8,167 nt of DNA, from positions 1-8,167 of the forward strand of contig CAZGLL010000042.1 in the NCBI GenBank assembly GCA_964526225.1. The letters are read 5' to 3'. A program made the translations under genes and the position numbers. Within the stretch, counting starts at the first letter, position 1, and each line of letters starts with the position of its first letter. The notes under the pieces were generated by a model. That model worked only from the letters and a program-made list of their open reading frames with translations. It made no database searches and had not been told where the DNA came from. This document shows, one piece after another, positions 1-5,636 of this stretch. The stretch comes from DRYM01 sp964526225 (GTDB lineage Archaea; Thermoproteota; Thermoprotei_A; EX4484-217-1).

Positions 1-49
1 ACCTCCGGATCCACAGTCCGGCGCTCTTCCAGACTGAGCTACGGCGGCC
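1..49 (-). tRNA. tRNA-His (anticodon GTG), 5' half, cut by the window edge
   Basis: Read on the minus strand this is the 5' part of a tRNA. The acceptor strand GCCGCCG (48-42) is followed by T8-A9, a D arm with stem GCTC/GAGC (39-36 and 26-23), and an anticodon arm with stem CCGGA/TCCGG (21-17 and 9-5) around the loop CTGTGGA. The anticodon is GTG (14-12), which reads His codons. Base 49 gives a G directly before the acceptor stem, matching the extra G-1 that marks tRNA-His. No intron interrupts the anticodon loop at the usual archaeal position 37/38. The variable loop begins at base 4; the T arm, acceptor 3' strand and discriminator base lie outside. It follows the KH gene by about 60 bases on the same strand. 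The high G+C of the stems against an AT-rich region suggests a thermophile. Confidence 0.93.
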
Positions 50-88
50 TCGTTTGTTTGGTTCGTAGAGAAATTATTTTAGTGTGGG

Positions 89-98
89 CTTTTTAAAG
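89..98 (-). promoter_or_regulatory. Possible TATA box for tRNA-His
   Basis: On the minus strand the sequence CTTTAAAAAG is preceded by CCAAA, an acceptable BRE-like element. Its centre lies about 45 bases before the tRNA, so transcription would start near 68 and give a leader of roughly 20 bases for RNase P to remove. A second AT-rich candidate, CTAAAATAATT (82-72), sits about 28 bases before the tRNA and would place the start at or next to the mature 5' end. The sequence alone cannot decide between them. Confidence 0.4.
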
Positions 99-110
99 TT
101 TGGTATTTGG

Positions 111-710
111 TTATTTTCGGTAGGGTTTAAATGTTTTCCATAGTTCTAGTGCTTCTCTTCTTTTAATTTCTCTCATTGCCCTTTCTAAGAACCTATAAAC
201 TGAGGCATGTCTTTGGCCTCTAATGAGCATTTCTATGGCTTCCCTAGCTATACTTGCTCTTTCATAGTCCCCTATTATTGCAACGTAAGTGTTCGATATT
301 GAAATGTAAGTGTCCGTCATTTCTTCTATTATCCTTCTTGCTTTACCATGTTCACCTATCAGTCTCGCTTTAATTCTTGCTAGATGGTTTGGTTTATCTC
401 CAACATAGCTTTTTAAATCCACTACAACTAATGTTTGGTCTTCACCTAAAACTCTAAATGCACGTTCAGGGCTAAAACCATAAGCTATTGCTAATACGAA
501 ATCTCTCGCCTTAAGAATATTTATCGGGTTTACATCTGGTGCTTCAGGCTCTATAATAACTGTGCCGTTAACACTATCAATAGTTACCTTAGTTCTCGTT
601 CTTTTCATAAGTTCCTTTTTAATTTCCCCTTCCTTACCTATGAGAACACCTATTCTGTCTAAAGGGACTTTAGCGTAAATTTTAGTTACGCCCGGTTCTA
701 CTCTTCCCAT
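111..710 (-). CDS. Archaeal Dim2/Pno1-like KH-domain RNA-binding protein (ribosome maturation)
   Basis: This 199-aa protein has two KH domains. KH1 (about residues 9-75) carries the GxxG loop G25-K-E-G28 after the typical VxxxRIGxLIG strand and helix. KH2 (about 95-165) carries G119-E-H-G122 followed by a long helix. A basic, helical C-terminal tail ends the protein. The layout and length match the archaeal homologue of Dim2/Pno1, which in eukaryotes binds the 3' end of small-subunit rRNA next to the Nob1 cleavage site; the archaeal protein has been linked to aIF2-alpha and 16S rRNA. The ATG overlaps the end of RIO1 by 13 bases, and a ribosome binding site (GAGGGTG, 7 bases before the ATG) lies inside RIO1, so translation is probably coupled. 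A role in 30S maturation is inferred from family and neighbours. No strong T-run terminator is seen after the stop. Confidence 0.9.
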   Translation of the reverse strand: MGRVEPGVTKIYAKVPLDRIGVLIGKEGEIKKELMKRTRTKVTIDSVNGTVIIEPEAPDVNPINILKARDFVLAIAYGFSPERAFRVLGEDQTLVVVDLKSYVGDKPNHLARIKARLIGEHGKARRIIEEMTDTYISISNTYVAIIGDYERASIAREAIEMLIRGQRHASVYRFLERAMREIKRREALELWKTFKPYRK

Positions 711-1468
711 TCTAAAACACCCTCTTTACCGGTAATTACTTTGTATAGTTCCTCGATAGTATGGGTTTCTATTCCAGCTTTTTCTCTAAAGAACCTTATA
801 ATATTTCTTATGTCTCTAAGGAGGAAATGTGTTGAAAGTGGATGATCTAACGTTACCGCTTGACTAACATCTATTATTACTGGTTCGCCATGGTAAACCA
901 TGATGTTATATTCACTTAAATCGGCGTGAACAAGCCCTGCAATACAGTACATTCGTCTCATATATTCGACAACTTTCCTGTATATTCTTTCATATTCTTC
1001 TTTCGTAAGAAGTACTTCTTTGAGAAGAGGCGCTCTAACACCATTTTCACCTATAAATTCCATGACGAGAATGTTTCTATAAACATAGTATGGTTCCGGA
1101 ACTCTAACGCCAGCATTAAACATTCTCTTCAAATTCTTATACTCTTTTTGAACCCATTTCAAAATAAGCTTTCTCAAATCGGAAGAAACAGCTTCAAAAC
1201 GCGGATCACCTATAATGTATTGTTTAATGCTTTTTCTGAACTCAGCAGTAAATGTTAAGTAAATTTTAACAGCAACATCTCTTCCTCTTTTATCTTTAGC
1301 CCAATAAACTCTTGCCTCTTTGCCCGCACTAACAACACCGTACATTCTATCTATGAAGCCTTTTCTCATAACATGATATAGTGCTAAAAGTGTTGGTGTA
1401 TTGAATACTTCCTCTACAGTTTCGTAGAAATCCTTATCCTTAATTCTCTTCTCTCTGCGCTTAACTAT
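698..1468 (-). CDS. rio1: RIO1-family serine protein kinase/ATPase, start extended upstream of the first ATG
   Basis: This is an atypical kinase of the RIO1 family, which acts in late small-subunit maturation. Counting from the first ATG (1369, 223 aa), I see the nucleotide-binding loop S14-A-G-K-E-A-R (RIO-type STGKEA), the ATP lysine in VAVKIY (K35), the hinge MEFIGENG (103-110), the catalytic loop HADLSEYN (D150, N155) and the metal loop IIDVSQAV (D167). The frame stays open upstream to a stop at 1474-1472, and the added 33 codons include VEEVFNTPTLLALYHV, which matches the conserved helix before the RIO1 kinase core. The protein is then about 256 aa, the usual archaeal length. No ATG, GTG or TTG occurs in that extension. 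An ATA codon at 1468-1466 lies 6 bases after a GGTGAT ribosome binding site, so I place the start there. The ATG at 1369 is the conservative alternative and would remove a conserved helix. Confidence 0.9.
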   Translation of the reverse strand: MVKRREKRIKDKDFYETVEEVFNTPTLLALYHVMRKGFIDRMYGVVSAGKEARVYWAKDKRGRDVAVKIYLTFTAEFRKSIKQYIIGDPRFEAVSSDLRKLILKWVQKEYKNLKRMFNAGVRVPEPYYVYRNILVMEFIGENGVRAPLLKEVLLTKEEYERIYRKVVEYMRRMYCIAGLVHADLSEYNIMVYHGEPVIIDVSQAVTLDHPLSTHFLLRDIRNIIRFFREKAGIETHTIEELYKVITGKEGVLEWEE

Positions 1469-1474
1469 ATCTTA

Positions 1475-1480
1475 ATCACC
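1475..1480 (-). promoter_or_regulatory. Ribosome binding site for RIO1 (decides its start)
   Basis: GGTGAT on the minus strand overlaps the TGA stop of aIF1A and fits the archaeal 16S anti-SD (ATCACC). It lies 6 bases before an ATA codon in the RIO1 frame and more than 100 bases before the first RIO1 ATG. The same hexamer precedes aIF1A and the metallophosphoesterase, each 7 bases before ATG. A GTG formed inside the site opens only a five-codon frame ending at TAG. Confidence 0.65.
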
Positions 1481-1805
1481 CTAATTCTTCACCAAGAGTT
1501 TCAACTTGAATAATCCCTTTAGCTGCAAGCTTTCTAACCTCATCTCTAGAGTATCTGTAAATTATGTCGCCTCTCTTATCGGGTTGGAAATCCCATATGG
1601 CAACTAAAACGTAGTCTCCCTCCCTCATCCAAACTCTCTTTTTCATTCTACCGGGTATTCTACATAACCTACTTTTACCGTCAAAACACTTCACCATGGC
1701 TTTATCGTGCCCAAGAAGTTTCTCAATAACACCTATAATCTCTCCTTCAGTAGGAATAGGAGGTTCCTTAGGTTTCTCTTCTCTAGCATGTTTCTTCTTC
1801 GGCAT
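1476..1805 (-). CDS. eif1A: Translation initiation factor aIF1A
   Basis: This 109-aa protein is the archaeal counterpart of eIF1A, which binds the small-subunit A site and promotes scanning-type or ribosome-bound initiation. A lysine-rich N-terminal tail (MPKKKHAREEKPKEP) precedes an S1-like OB fold (about residues 18-92). The fold contains EGEIIGVIEKLLGHDKAMVK, then the CFDGKSRLCRIPGRMKKRVW block and REGDYVLVAIWDFQPDKRGDI, all typical of the family. The length is normal. The ATG (1805-1803) has a good ribosome binding site, GGTGAT at 1818-1813, 7 bases upstream. It lies 26 bases after NMD3, and its TGA is embedded in the ribosome binding site of RIO1, so the three genes are probably one transcript. 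Confidence 0.97.
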   Translation of the reverse strand: MPKKKHAREEKPKEPPIPTEGEIIGVIEKLLGHDKAMVKCFDGKSRLCRIPGRMKKRVWMREGDYVLVAIWDFQPDKRGDIIYRYSRDEVRKLAAKGIIQVETLGEELG

Positions 1806-1812
1806 TTACTGT

Positions 1813-1818
1813 ATCACC
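1813..1818 (-). promoter_or_regulatory. Ribosome binding site for aIF1A
   Basis: GGTGAT on the minus strand lies in the 26-base gap after NMD3, with 7 bases (ACAGTAA) before the aIF1A ATG. It is the clearest SD on the minus strand and is a reference for the spacing used in this genome. Confidence 0.7.
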
Positions 1819-1831
1819 ATTCTTAAGGTTT

Positions 1832-2914
1832 CTATGCCTTACCTAGAACATAAGGTTTACCGTTAATTATAGCTACTTTTAGTTCATCACCTGGCTTAAC
1901 ATTTTCTGAAACATAGCCTAAGGGTATTTCTTTAACTTCGTAGTTTTCTGAAGCATCAACAACATAAACTACTCTATCATCTCTCCCTATAACCAAGTAT
2001 TTCTTGTGAACCGCGGTCTCAGGGATGCTAGATATTCTACCGTTCCACAATGCTTCAGCTGAAACCGTAGTTTTAGTATTGGTTCTTTCGTTTCTTAGTG
2101 TCACTCTAAAACCACTTATTTTAACAATTCTAAATATATCGTTCCTAAACATTACTAAATCATTTTCCCTAAATTTCGGAAGTCGAACAACGACAACAAG
2201 TTTTGACGTCCTCTTTCCTTCCCTATTCCTTCTAACGTGTTTAAAACTTTCACTAACCATAGCACCCATTTCATTCCTTATCTTAGAAGCAAGTATTCTA
2301 GCTGTTGTTGCATCTGAAACTTTAATGTTCAGTCCTTCCCTTACTTCCTCAACATCTATTATGTTATGGGGATCCATTTCCCTAAGTATTCTATCTATCT
2401 TCCTCCTATCTACTCTATCTACGCTGTTCCTAGCTGATCGCACTTGCACTATTGCCTTATATGTTTTAGAAACCCTCATTAAACAGTTTGGACAAAGGGT
2501 GTAAGACACCTTCACTAACACAGGATACCTTTGCTCATAAACTTCCTTTCCAGCTTTAACCTTACCTATAATGGTTATTGGGAATTGTGTTGAATGTATT
2601 TCTGAAGGAACCTCCATATTGTAAGCTATTTGAATCTCCTTTAAACCCCTATATTCCTCTATAATCTTAATTTTATCTTCAACAATTTTTTCCAGCGCTT
2701 CCTTAACTATGTTCTCGGGTGAATCGTATGTTAAAGGTTTAATCCATTTACCTTTAACCTTGTATGAAAAACAGCTTTTACATAAGCTAATTTCTACTTT
2801 GCTCGGGACGTTAAGTATTCTGTTTTCCTCCAGGTAACATTGAATACATAAGTTTCCTACAAACACTACTTCCTCAGTAAAGGCTCTCCCACATTTAGCG
2901 CAAAACCTTCCCAT
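1832..2914 (-). CDS. nmd3: NMD3 homologue, large-subunit ribosome biogenesis factor
   Basis: The protein has about 360 aa. The N-terminal zinc-binding region has four CxxC pairs at residues 5/8, 23/26, 45/48 and 141/144, as in NMD3. The middle is a mixed helix-strand region, and the SH3-like and OB-like C-terminal parts contain KFRENDLVMFRNDIFRI and a final strand-rich segment. In eukaryotes NMD3 is the export adaptor loaded on the 60S subunit at the E and P sites; archaea have no nuclear export, so an assembly or anti-association role is inferred. I use the ATG at 2914, which starts MGRFCAKCG directly before the first zinc motif and has GAGTGGAT about 6 bases upstream. A GTG at 2926 would add four residues (MDKA) but has no SD before it. 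The gene lies between DUF424 and aIF1A in the translation operon. Confidence 0.93.
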   Translation of the reverse strand: MGRFCAKCGRAFTEEVVFVGNLCIQCYLEENRILNVPSKVEISLCKSCFSYKVKGKWIKPLTYDSPENIVKEALEKIVEDKIKIIEEYRGLKEIQIAYNMEVPSEIHSTQFPITIIGKVKAGKEVYEQRYPVLVKVSYTLCPNCLMRVSKTYKAIVQVRSARNSVDRVDRRKIDRILREMDPHNIIDVEEVREGLNIKVSDATTARILASKIRNEMGAMVSESFKHVRRNREGKRTSKLVVVVRLPKFRENDLVMFRNDIFRIVKISGFRVTLRNERTNTKTTVSAEALWNGRISSIPETAVHKKYLVIGRDDRVVYVVDASENYEVKEIPLGYVSENVKPGDELKVAIINGKPYVLGKA

Positions 2915-2952
2915 AGCTTTATCCACTCATTGCTTTTCGCAGAGAATCTTTT

Positions 2953-2960
2953 CTATAAAG
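2953..2960 (-). promoter_or_regulatory. Possible internal TATA box before NMD3
   Basis: In the gap after DUF424, CTTTATAG on the minus strand is centred about 42 bases before the NMD3 ATG. Start at the usual 25-27 bases would be near 2930, leaving a leader of about 16 bases for the ATG at 2914 and almost none for the GTG at 2926. This would let NMD3, aIF1A, RIO1 and the KH gene be expressed separately from aIF2-beta. The call rests on the motif and spacing only. Confidence 0.35.
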
Positions 2961-2986
2961 CACCGATACTTAACGGTTTCCCTTGA

Positions 2987-3298
2987 CTATACCATCTTAA
3001 CTATTTGGGCGTGAAGAACGTTTCCTATTTTTAAAACCGCTTCCGGATGGACTAAACCAGCCTTTATAGCTTCACTTACAATTTTATTGCCAACGAGATT
3101 AGCTATTGTTGCCTTACTTATAATTTTAATTGCTTCACTTATGTTCATTAATGTTCCTTTGTAAAAATCTTCATAAACTTCCATTGAAATTCTTCCTTCG
3201 CTAAAACGTTTACCCAAAACTTCTCTATCGCAAACAGCAACTAAAACTTCAGAGCCAACATTATATATTTTAACGTAGACTTTTTCTTCAGAAGTCAT
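2987..3298 (-). CDS. DUF424 family protein of unknown function
   Basis: This 103-aa protein belongs to a conserved archaeal family without an assigned function. Family-like blocks visible are EVLVAVCDREVLGKRF (residues 17-32), the FYKG segment (45-48), SKATIANLVGNKIVSEAIKAGL (61-82) and the end KIGNVLHAQIV (90-100). There is no signal peptide or membrane segment, so it is cytosolic. One cysteine, C23, sits in the conserved CDxExLG block. It starts 3 bases after the aIF2-beta stop with no clear SD, which implies translational coupling. Its position between aIF2-beta and NMD3 suggests a part in initiation or ribosome assembly, but this is inference from neighbours only. Confidence 0.9.
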   Translation of the reverse strand: MTSEEKVYVKIYNVGSEVLVAVCDREVLGKRFSEGRISMEVYEDFYKGTLMNISEAIKIISKATIANLVGNKIVSEAIKAGLVHPEAVLKIGNVLHAQIVKMV

Positions 3299-3301
3299 TG
3301 T

Positions 3302-3730
3302 TTAAACCGGTTCAACAGATGTTTCGGCTCCGCAAGCTTCACATCTTAAAATCCATATTCTACCCTGCCTTCTTAACACTGTATCCCATGATCCACATGT
3401 AGGGCATACAACATATTTTTTAACGTAAATATCAAGTAACCTATTTATCGTAGCAACCGAAACTCTACCGTGAAGTACAAGCGCACCAGATTGTTCATCT
3501 ATAGCTCCAGCTACACCTATTTTCTTAAGGAGAAATCTTGATAGATGTTTCGGATCCCTTCTCAAAGTAGAATATATTTCCTTGAAATTCCTTACTGTAG
3601 TATAGGATCCCACGGTCATAGCTACTGCTTTAGGTAAAGTAAATCTCTGAGCCTTAGCTGTTTTCTTAGGCATAAGCTTAAATGCTCTTTCAAGCATCCA
3701 CTCGTAACTGTAATCTTTAATTGATGACAT
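3302..3730 (-). CDS. eif2B: Translation initiation factor aIF2, beta subunit
   Basis: This 142-aa protein is the beta subunit of the heterotrimeric aIF2 GTPase, which brings Met-tRNAi to the small subunit. An N-terminal helix (YSYEWMLERAF), expected to contact the gamma subunit, is followed by an alpha-beta core (about 25-100) with RNFKEIYSTLRRDPKHLSRFLLKKIG and LVLHGRV. It ends in a C4 zinc ribbon with C109-P-T-C112 and C130-E-A-C133. Length and domain order are those of the archaeal family. The ATG gives the conserved N-terminus; AGGTG lies 10 bases upstream, slightly far for an SD. It is the first gene of the minus-strand operon and is divergent from the methylthiotransferase. Confidence 0.96.
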   Translation of the reverse strand: MSSIKDYSYEWMLERAFKLMPKKTAKAQRFTLPKAVAMTVGSYTTVRNFKEIYSTLRRDPKHLSRFLLKKIGVAGAIDEQSGALVLHGRVSVATINRLLDIYVKKYVVCPTCGSWDTVLRRQGRIWILRCEACGAETSVEPV

Positions 3731-3742
3731 AGCCCGCTTACA

Positions 3743-3752
3743 CCTTTATATA
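3743..3752 (-). promoter_or_regulatory. TATA-like box before aIF2-beta
   Basis: TATATAAAGG on the minus strand is a strong-looking TATA motif, but its centre is only about 18 bases before the ATG, closer than the usual 25-27 bases to a start site. An alternative, CTTAAAAATG at 3780-3771, would put the start near 3750 and leave a leader carrying AGGTG. One of these elements probably drives the aIF2-beta operon. Confidence 0.4.
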
Positions 3753-3791
3753 CTAGCTTACTACTTACCTCATTTTTAAGAGAACAAGTGG

Positions 3792-3802
3792 TACTATAAA
3801 AG
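3792..3802 (+). promoter_or_regulatory. TATA-like box before the methylthiotransferase gene
   Basis: ACTATAAAAG is a good archaeal TATA match on the plus strand, centred about 19 bases before the ATG at 3817. As on the other strand, this is shorter than the usual distance. The AT-rich stretch CATTTTTAAG (3771-3780), about 40 bases before the ATG, is the other candidate. GGGGAT at 3808-3813 is a weak SD-like sequence only 3 bases before the ATG. Confidence 0.4.
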
Positions 3803-3816
3803 TTTCCGGGGATAGT

Positions 3817-5151
3817 ATGAAAGTCTACATTGAGAACTACGGATGCCCAGTAAATAAGGCTGATGGAGCATACATGCTTAGCTTACTTTATAAAGCAGGT
3901 TTTATAGAAGCCAAAACACCTGATGAAGCAAATGTAATAATCATAAATACATGTACTGTACGTAAAGATACAGAACATAACATGGTTAAAAGAGTTAAGA
4001 AACTACATGCCTTAGCTTTAAGGAAAGGTGCTAAACTAGTAGTTACCGGATGTTTACCTAAAGCCCAACCCTACTTAGTAAACACTATCGCACCTAATGC
4101 AAGTATGGTTTCACCGCAAAACTACGACAAAATAGTTGATGTTGCTTTATCTAAAAACAGAATGGTTCTTCTTAAAGGTGAGAGAAGAACCGATATCGTT
4201 CCAATGTACATTAGTGGTGTTGTAGCAGCAATACCTATAGCTGAAGGTTGCTTAGGTAACTGTAGTTACTGTATAGTTAAGCTTGCTAGAGGGAATTTGA
4301 AAAGTTATCCTCCAAGACTAATAATTGAGAAAGTAAAGGAAGCATTAGCTAAAGGCGTTGTAGAAATAGATTTAACAGCTCAAGACACAGCAACATACGG
4401 TTTAGATATTGGAACAAATCTTGCAGAACTAGTAAGCGAAATTGTAGATATAAGCGGTGACTTCATGGTTAGAATAGGAATGATGAATCCTAATTTTGTG
4501 TTAAAAATACTTGACGAATTATTAGAAGTGTACAAGCACCCTAAGGTTTACAAGTTCCTTCATATACCGTTACAGAGCGGAGACAATAGAGTTCTTAAAA
4601 TAATGAATAGACCATATACCGTTGAGGAATTTGTGGAAATAGTTGAGGAGTTTAGAAGGAAAATACCTGAAATAAACATTACAACGGACATCATAGTCGG
4701 TCATCCAGGCGAAGATGATGAAGCATTTGAAAACACACTTAAAATAATGAGAGAAGTTGGCTTCGATAGAGTACATTTAGCAACGTATAGTTTAAGACCA
4801 CATACGCTTTCAGCATCAATGCCTCAGATACCTAGCTCTATAAAGAAAGCTAGAATGAAAAGAGCAATTAAGGTTATGGAAGAAGAAGCGTTTAAGAGGC
4901 ATTCTAGATTTATCGGAAAAAAGGTTAATGTATTAGTTACTGAAATTGGAAGAAACAATACATTGGTTGGAAGAACAATGAATTACTACCCAGTAATTCT
5001 GTCCTCGACAAAATCAATTATGGGCTTATGGGTTAAAGTTGAAATCACTAACGCGACATTCTATGACTTAAGAGGAAAAGTCATCGAAGTATTGGGTAGA
5101 AGAAAACTATCTCATAACATAGCTAAATGTGAACTCGCAGTAACAGTTTAA
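3817..5151 (+). CDS. Radical SAM tRNA methylthiotransferase, archaeal/CDKAL1-type MtaB (ms2t6A)
   Basis: This 444-aa enzyme adds a methylthio group to t6A37 of tRNAs that read ANN codons, using two [4Fe-4S] clusters and S-adenosylmethionine. The N-terminal domain has its three cluster cysteines at C10 (YGCPVNKAD), C46 (NTCTVRKDTEHNM) and C79 (TGCLPKAQP). The radical SAM motif is C145-x3-C149-x2-C152 (AEGCLGNCSYC), followed by the core with DLTAQDTATYG and HIPLQSGDNRVL. A C-terminal TRAM-like RNA-binding region lies at about 363-425 (FIGKKVNVLVTE to LRGKVIEV). The NTCTVRKDTEHNM and LTAQDTATYG wording is that of the archaeal/eukaryotic e-MtaB branch rather than bacterial MiaB, so ms2t6A rather than ms2i6A is expected. 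Length is normal and the ATG gives the standard N-terminus. Confidence 0.94.
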   Translation: MKVYIENYGCPVNKADGAYMLSLLYKAGFIEAKTPDEANVIIINTCTVRKDTEHNMVKRVKKLHALALRKGAKLVVTGCLPKAQPYLVNTIAPNASMVSPQNYDKIVDVALSKNRMVLLKGERRTDIVPMYISGVVAAIPIAEGCLGNCSYCIVKLARGNLKSYPPRLIIEKVKEALAKGVVEIDLTAQDTATYGLDIGTNLAELVSEIVDISGDFMVRIGMMNPNFVLKILDELLEVYKHPKVYKFLHIPLQSGDNRVLKIMNRPYTVEEFVEIVEEFRRKIPEINITTDIIVGHPGEDDEAFENTLKIMREVGFDRVHLATYSLRPHTLSASMPQIPSSIKKARMKRAIKVMEEEAFKRHSRFIGKKVNVLVTEIGRNNTLVGRTMNYYPVILSSTKSIMGLWVKVEITNATFYDLRGKVIEVLGRRKLSHNIAKCELAVTV

Positions 5152-5158
5152 ACCACAT

Positions 5159-5197
5159 AGTTCTTTAACTACGACTTCCAAAGTAGAATGTAGAACT
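5159..5197 (+). other. Imperfect dyad in the gap before the 130-aa unknown gene
   Basis: AGTTCT (5159-5164) is complementary to AGAACT (5192-5197). Inside it CTAC (5169-5172) is complementary to GTAG (5183-5186), around a 10-base loop, with a mismatched interior of 4 and 5 bases between the two stems. It starts 8 bases after the methylthiotransferase stop and ends 20 bases before the ATG at 5217. It could be an operator, an RNA hairpin at the transcript end, or chance. No T-run follows it and no clear TATA box is seen in the gap. Confidence 0.3.
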
Positions 5198-5216
5198 GAT
5201 TAGATGCGTGTTCCTA

Positions 5217-5609
5217 ATGTTGCCAAGTAGCGTAAGAGAAATTTTCGAAAAAGAAAATGAGTCAAAAAAGTATGAGGTAATGGCGGATATCTTAAGAGTT
5301 CTAAGTTTAACATTCGGTAAGCTATGGTTGTTTGAAATAGTGAATGAAATAAACGCGTTTAGAAGAACAATTGGCATAAGTGAAAGTGTAAATTACGAAG
5401 AATGCTTAAACGCAACTAGAGAACTTGCAAATAAGGGATTAATTACTTATGAGAAAAAAATTAGGGGAACCTTTACTTCACCAAAGGGTGTTCCAGACAT
5501 TCTAGTAGGACTAAGAAATAGGGCTTTAGCCTCAGTTCTTGTTTCTATCGATGCTAAACTTAGAAAGTATGTTGAAATTAGGAGGAAAGTTTTTGGAAAT
5601 CTAAAGTAG
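5217..5609 (+). CDS. Unrecognised 130-aa protein with a winged-helix-like segment
   Basis: I do not recognise a named family. From the ATG at 5217 it has 130 residues, no signal peptide and no membrane segment. The predicted order is an acidic-basic N-terminal helix (5-20), helices at about 21-33 (VMADILRVLSLTF) and 36-50, a helix at 60-73 (YEECLNATRELANKGLI), a hairpin at 74-90 (LITYEKKIRGTFTSPKG) and a basic C-terminal helix (98-125). The 'xxLxxxGLIxxxxxxxGxFxxxxxG' pattern resembles the recognition helix and wing of winged-helix DNA-binding proteins, so a small regulator is possible. A GTG at 5208 would add three residues; neither start has a good SD. The gene ends 27 bases before the permease, so it is probably co-transcribed with the transporter and could regulate it. 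This is inference. Confidence 0.75.
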   Translation: MLPSSVREIFEKENESKKYEVMADILRVLSLTFGKLWLFEIVNEINAFRRTIGISESVNYEECLNATRELANKGLITYEKKIRGTFTSPKGVPDILVGLRNRALASVLVSIDAKLRKYVEIRRKVFGNLK

Positions 5610-5636
5610 TTAAATGTGTTCTAGGGAGCTAACTTT

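Noticed and set aside
926..1258. Open frame of 110 codons on the plus strand opposite RIO1
   Set aside because: It lies fully inside the conserved RIO1 kinase core, has no SD or recognisable domain and low-complexity Phe/Ser/Asn content typical of an antisense shadow.
2025..2504. Open frame of 159 codons on the plus strand opposite NMD3, rich in Leu, Ser and Thr and looking membrane-like
   Set aside because: The hydrophobic look comes from reading the complement of a charged coding sequence. NMD3 on the other strand is well supported by its cysteine motifs.
4570..4776. Open frame of 68 codons on the minus strand opposite the methylthiotransferase
   Set aside because: It covers a conserved part of the radical SAM core and shows no independent signal.
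5204..5230. Eight-codon frame (ATG to TAG) overlapping the start of the unknown gene, possible leader peptide
   Set aside because: No SD and no repeated or regulatory codon pattern; an ATG this close to the real start occurs easily by chance.
5165..5377. Open frame of 70 codons on the minus strand opposite the start of the unknown 130-aa gene
   Set aside because: Composition is Ser/Phe/Ile rich as in shadows, and the plus-strand frame fits the co-directional operon better.
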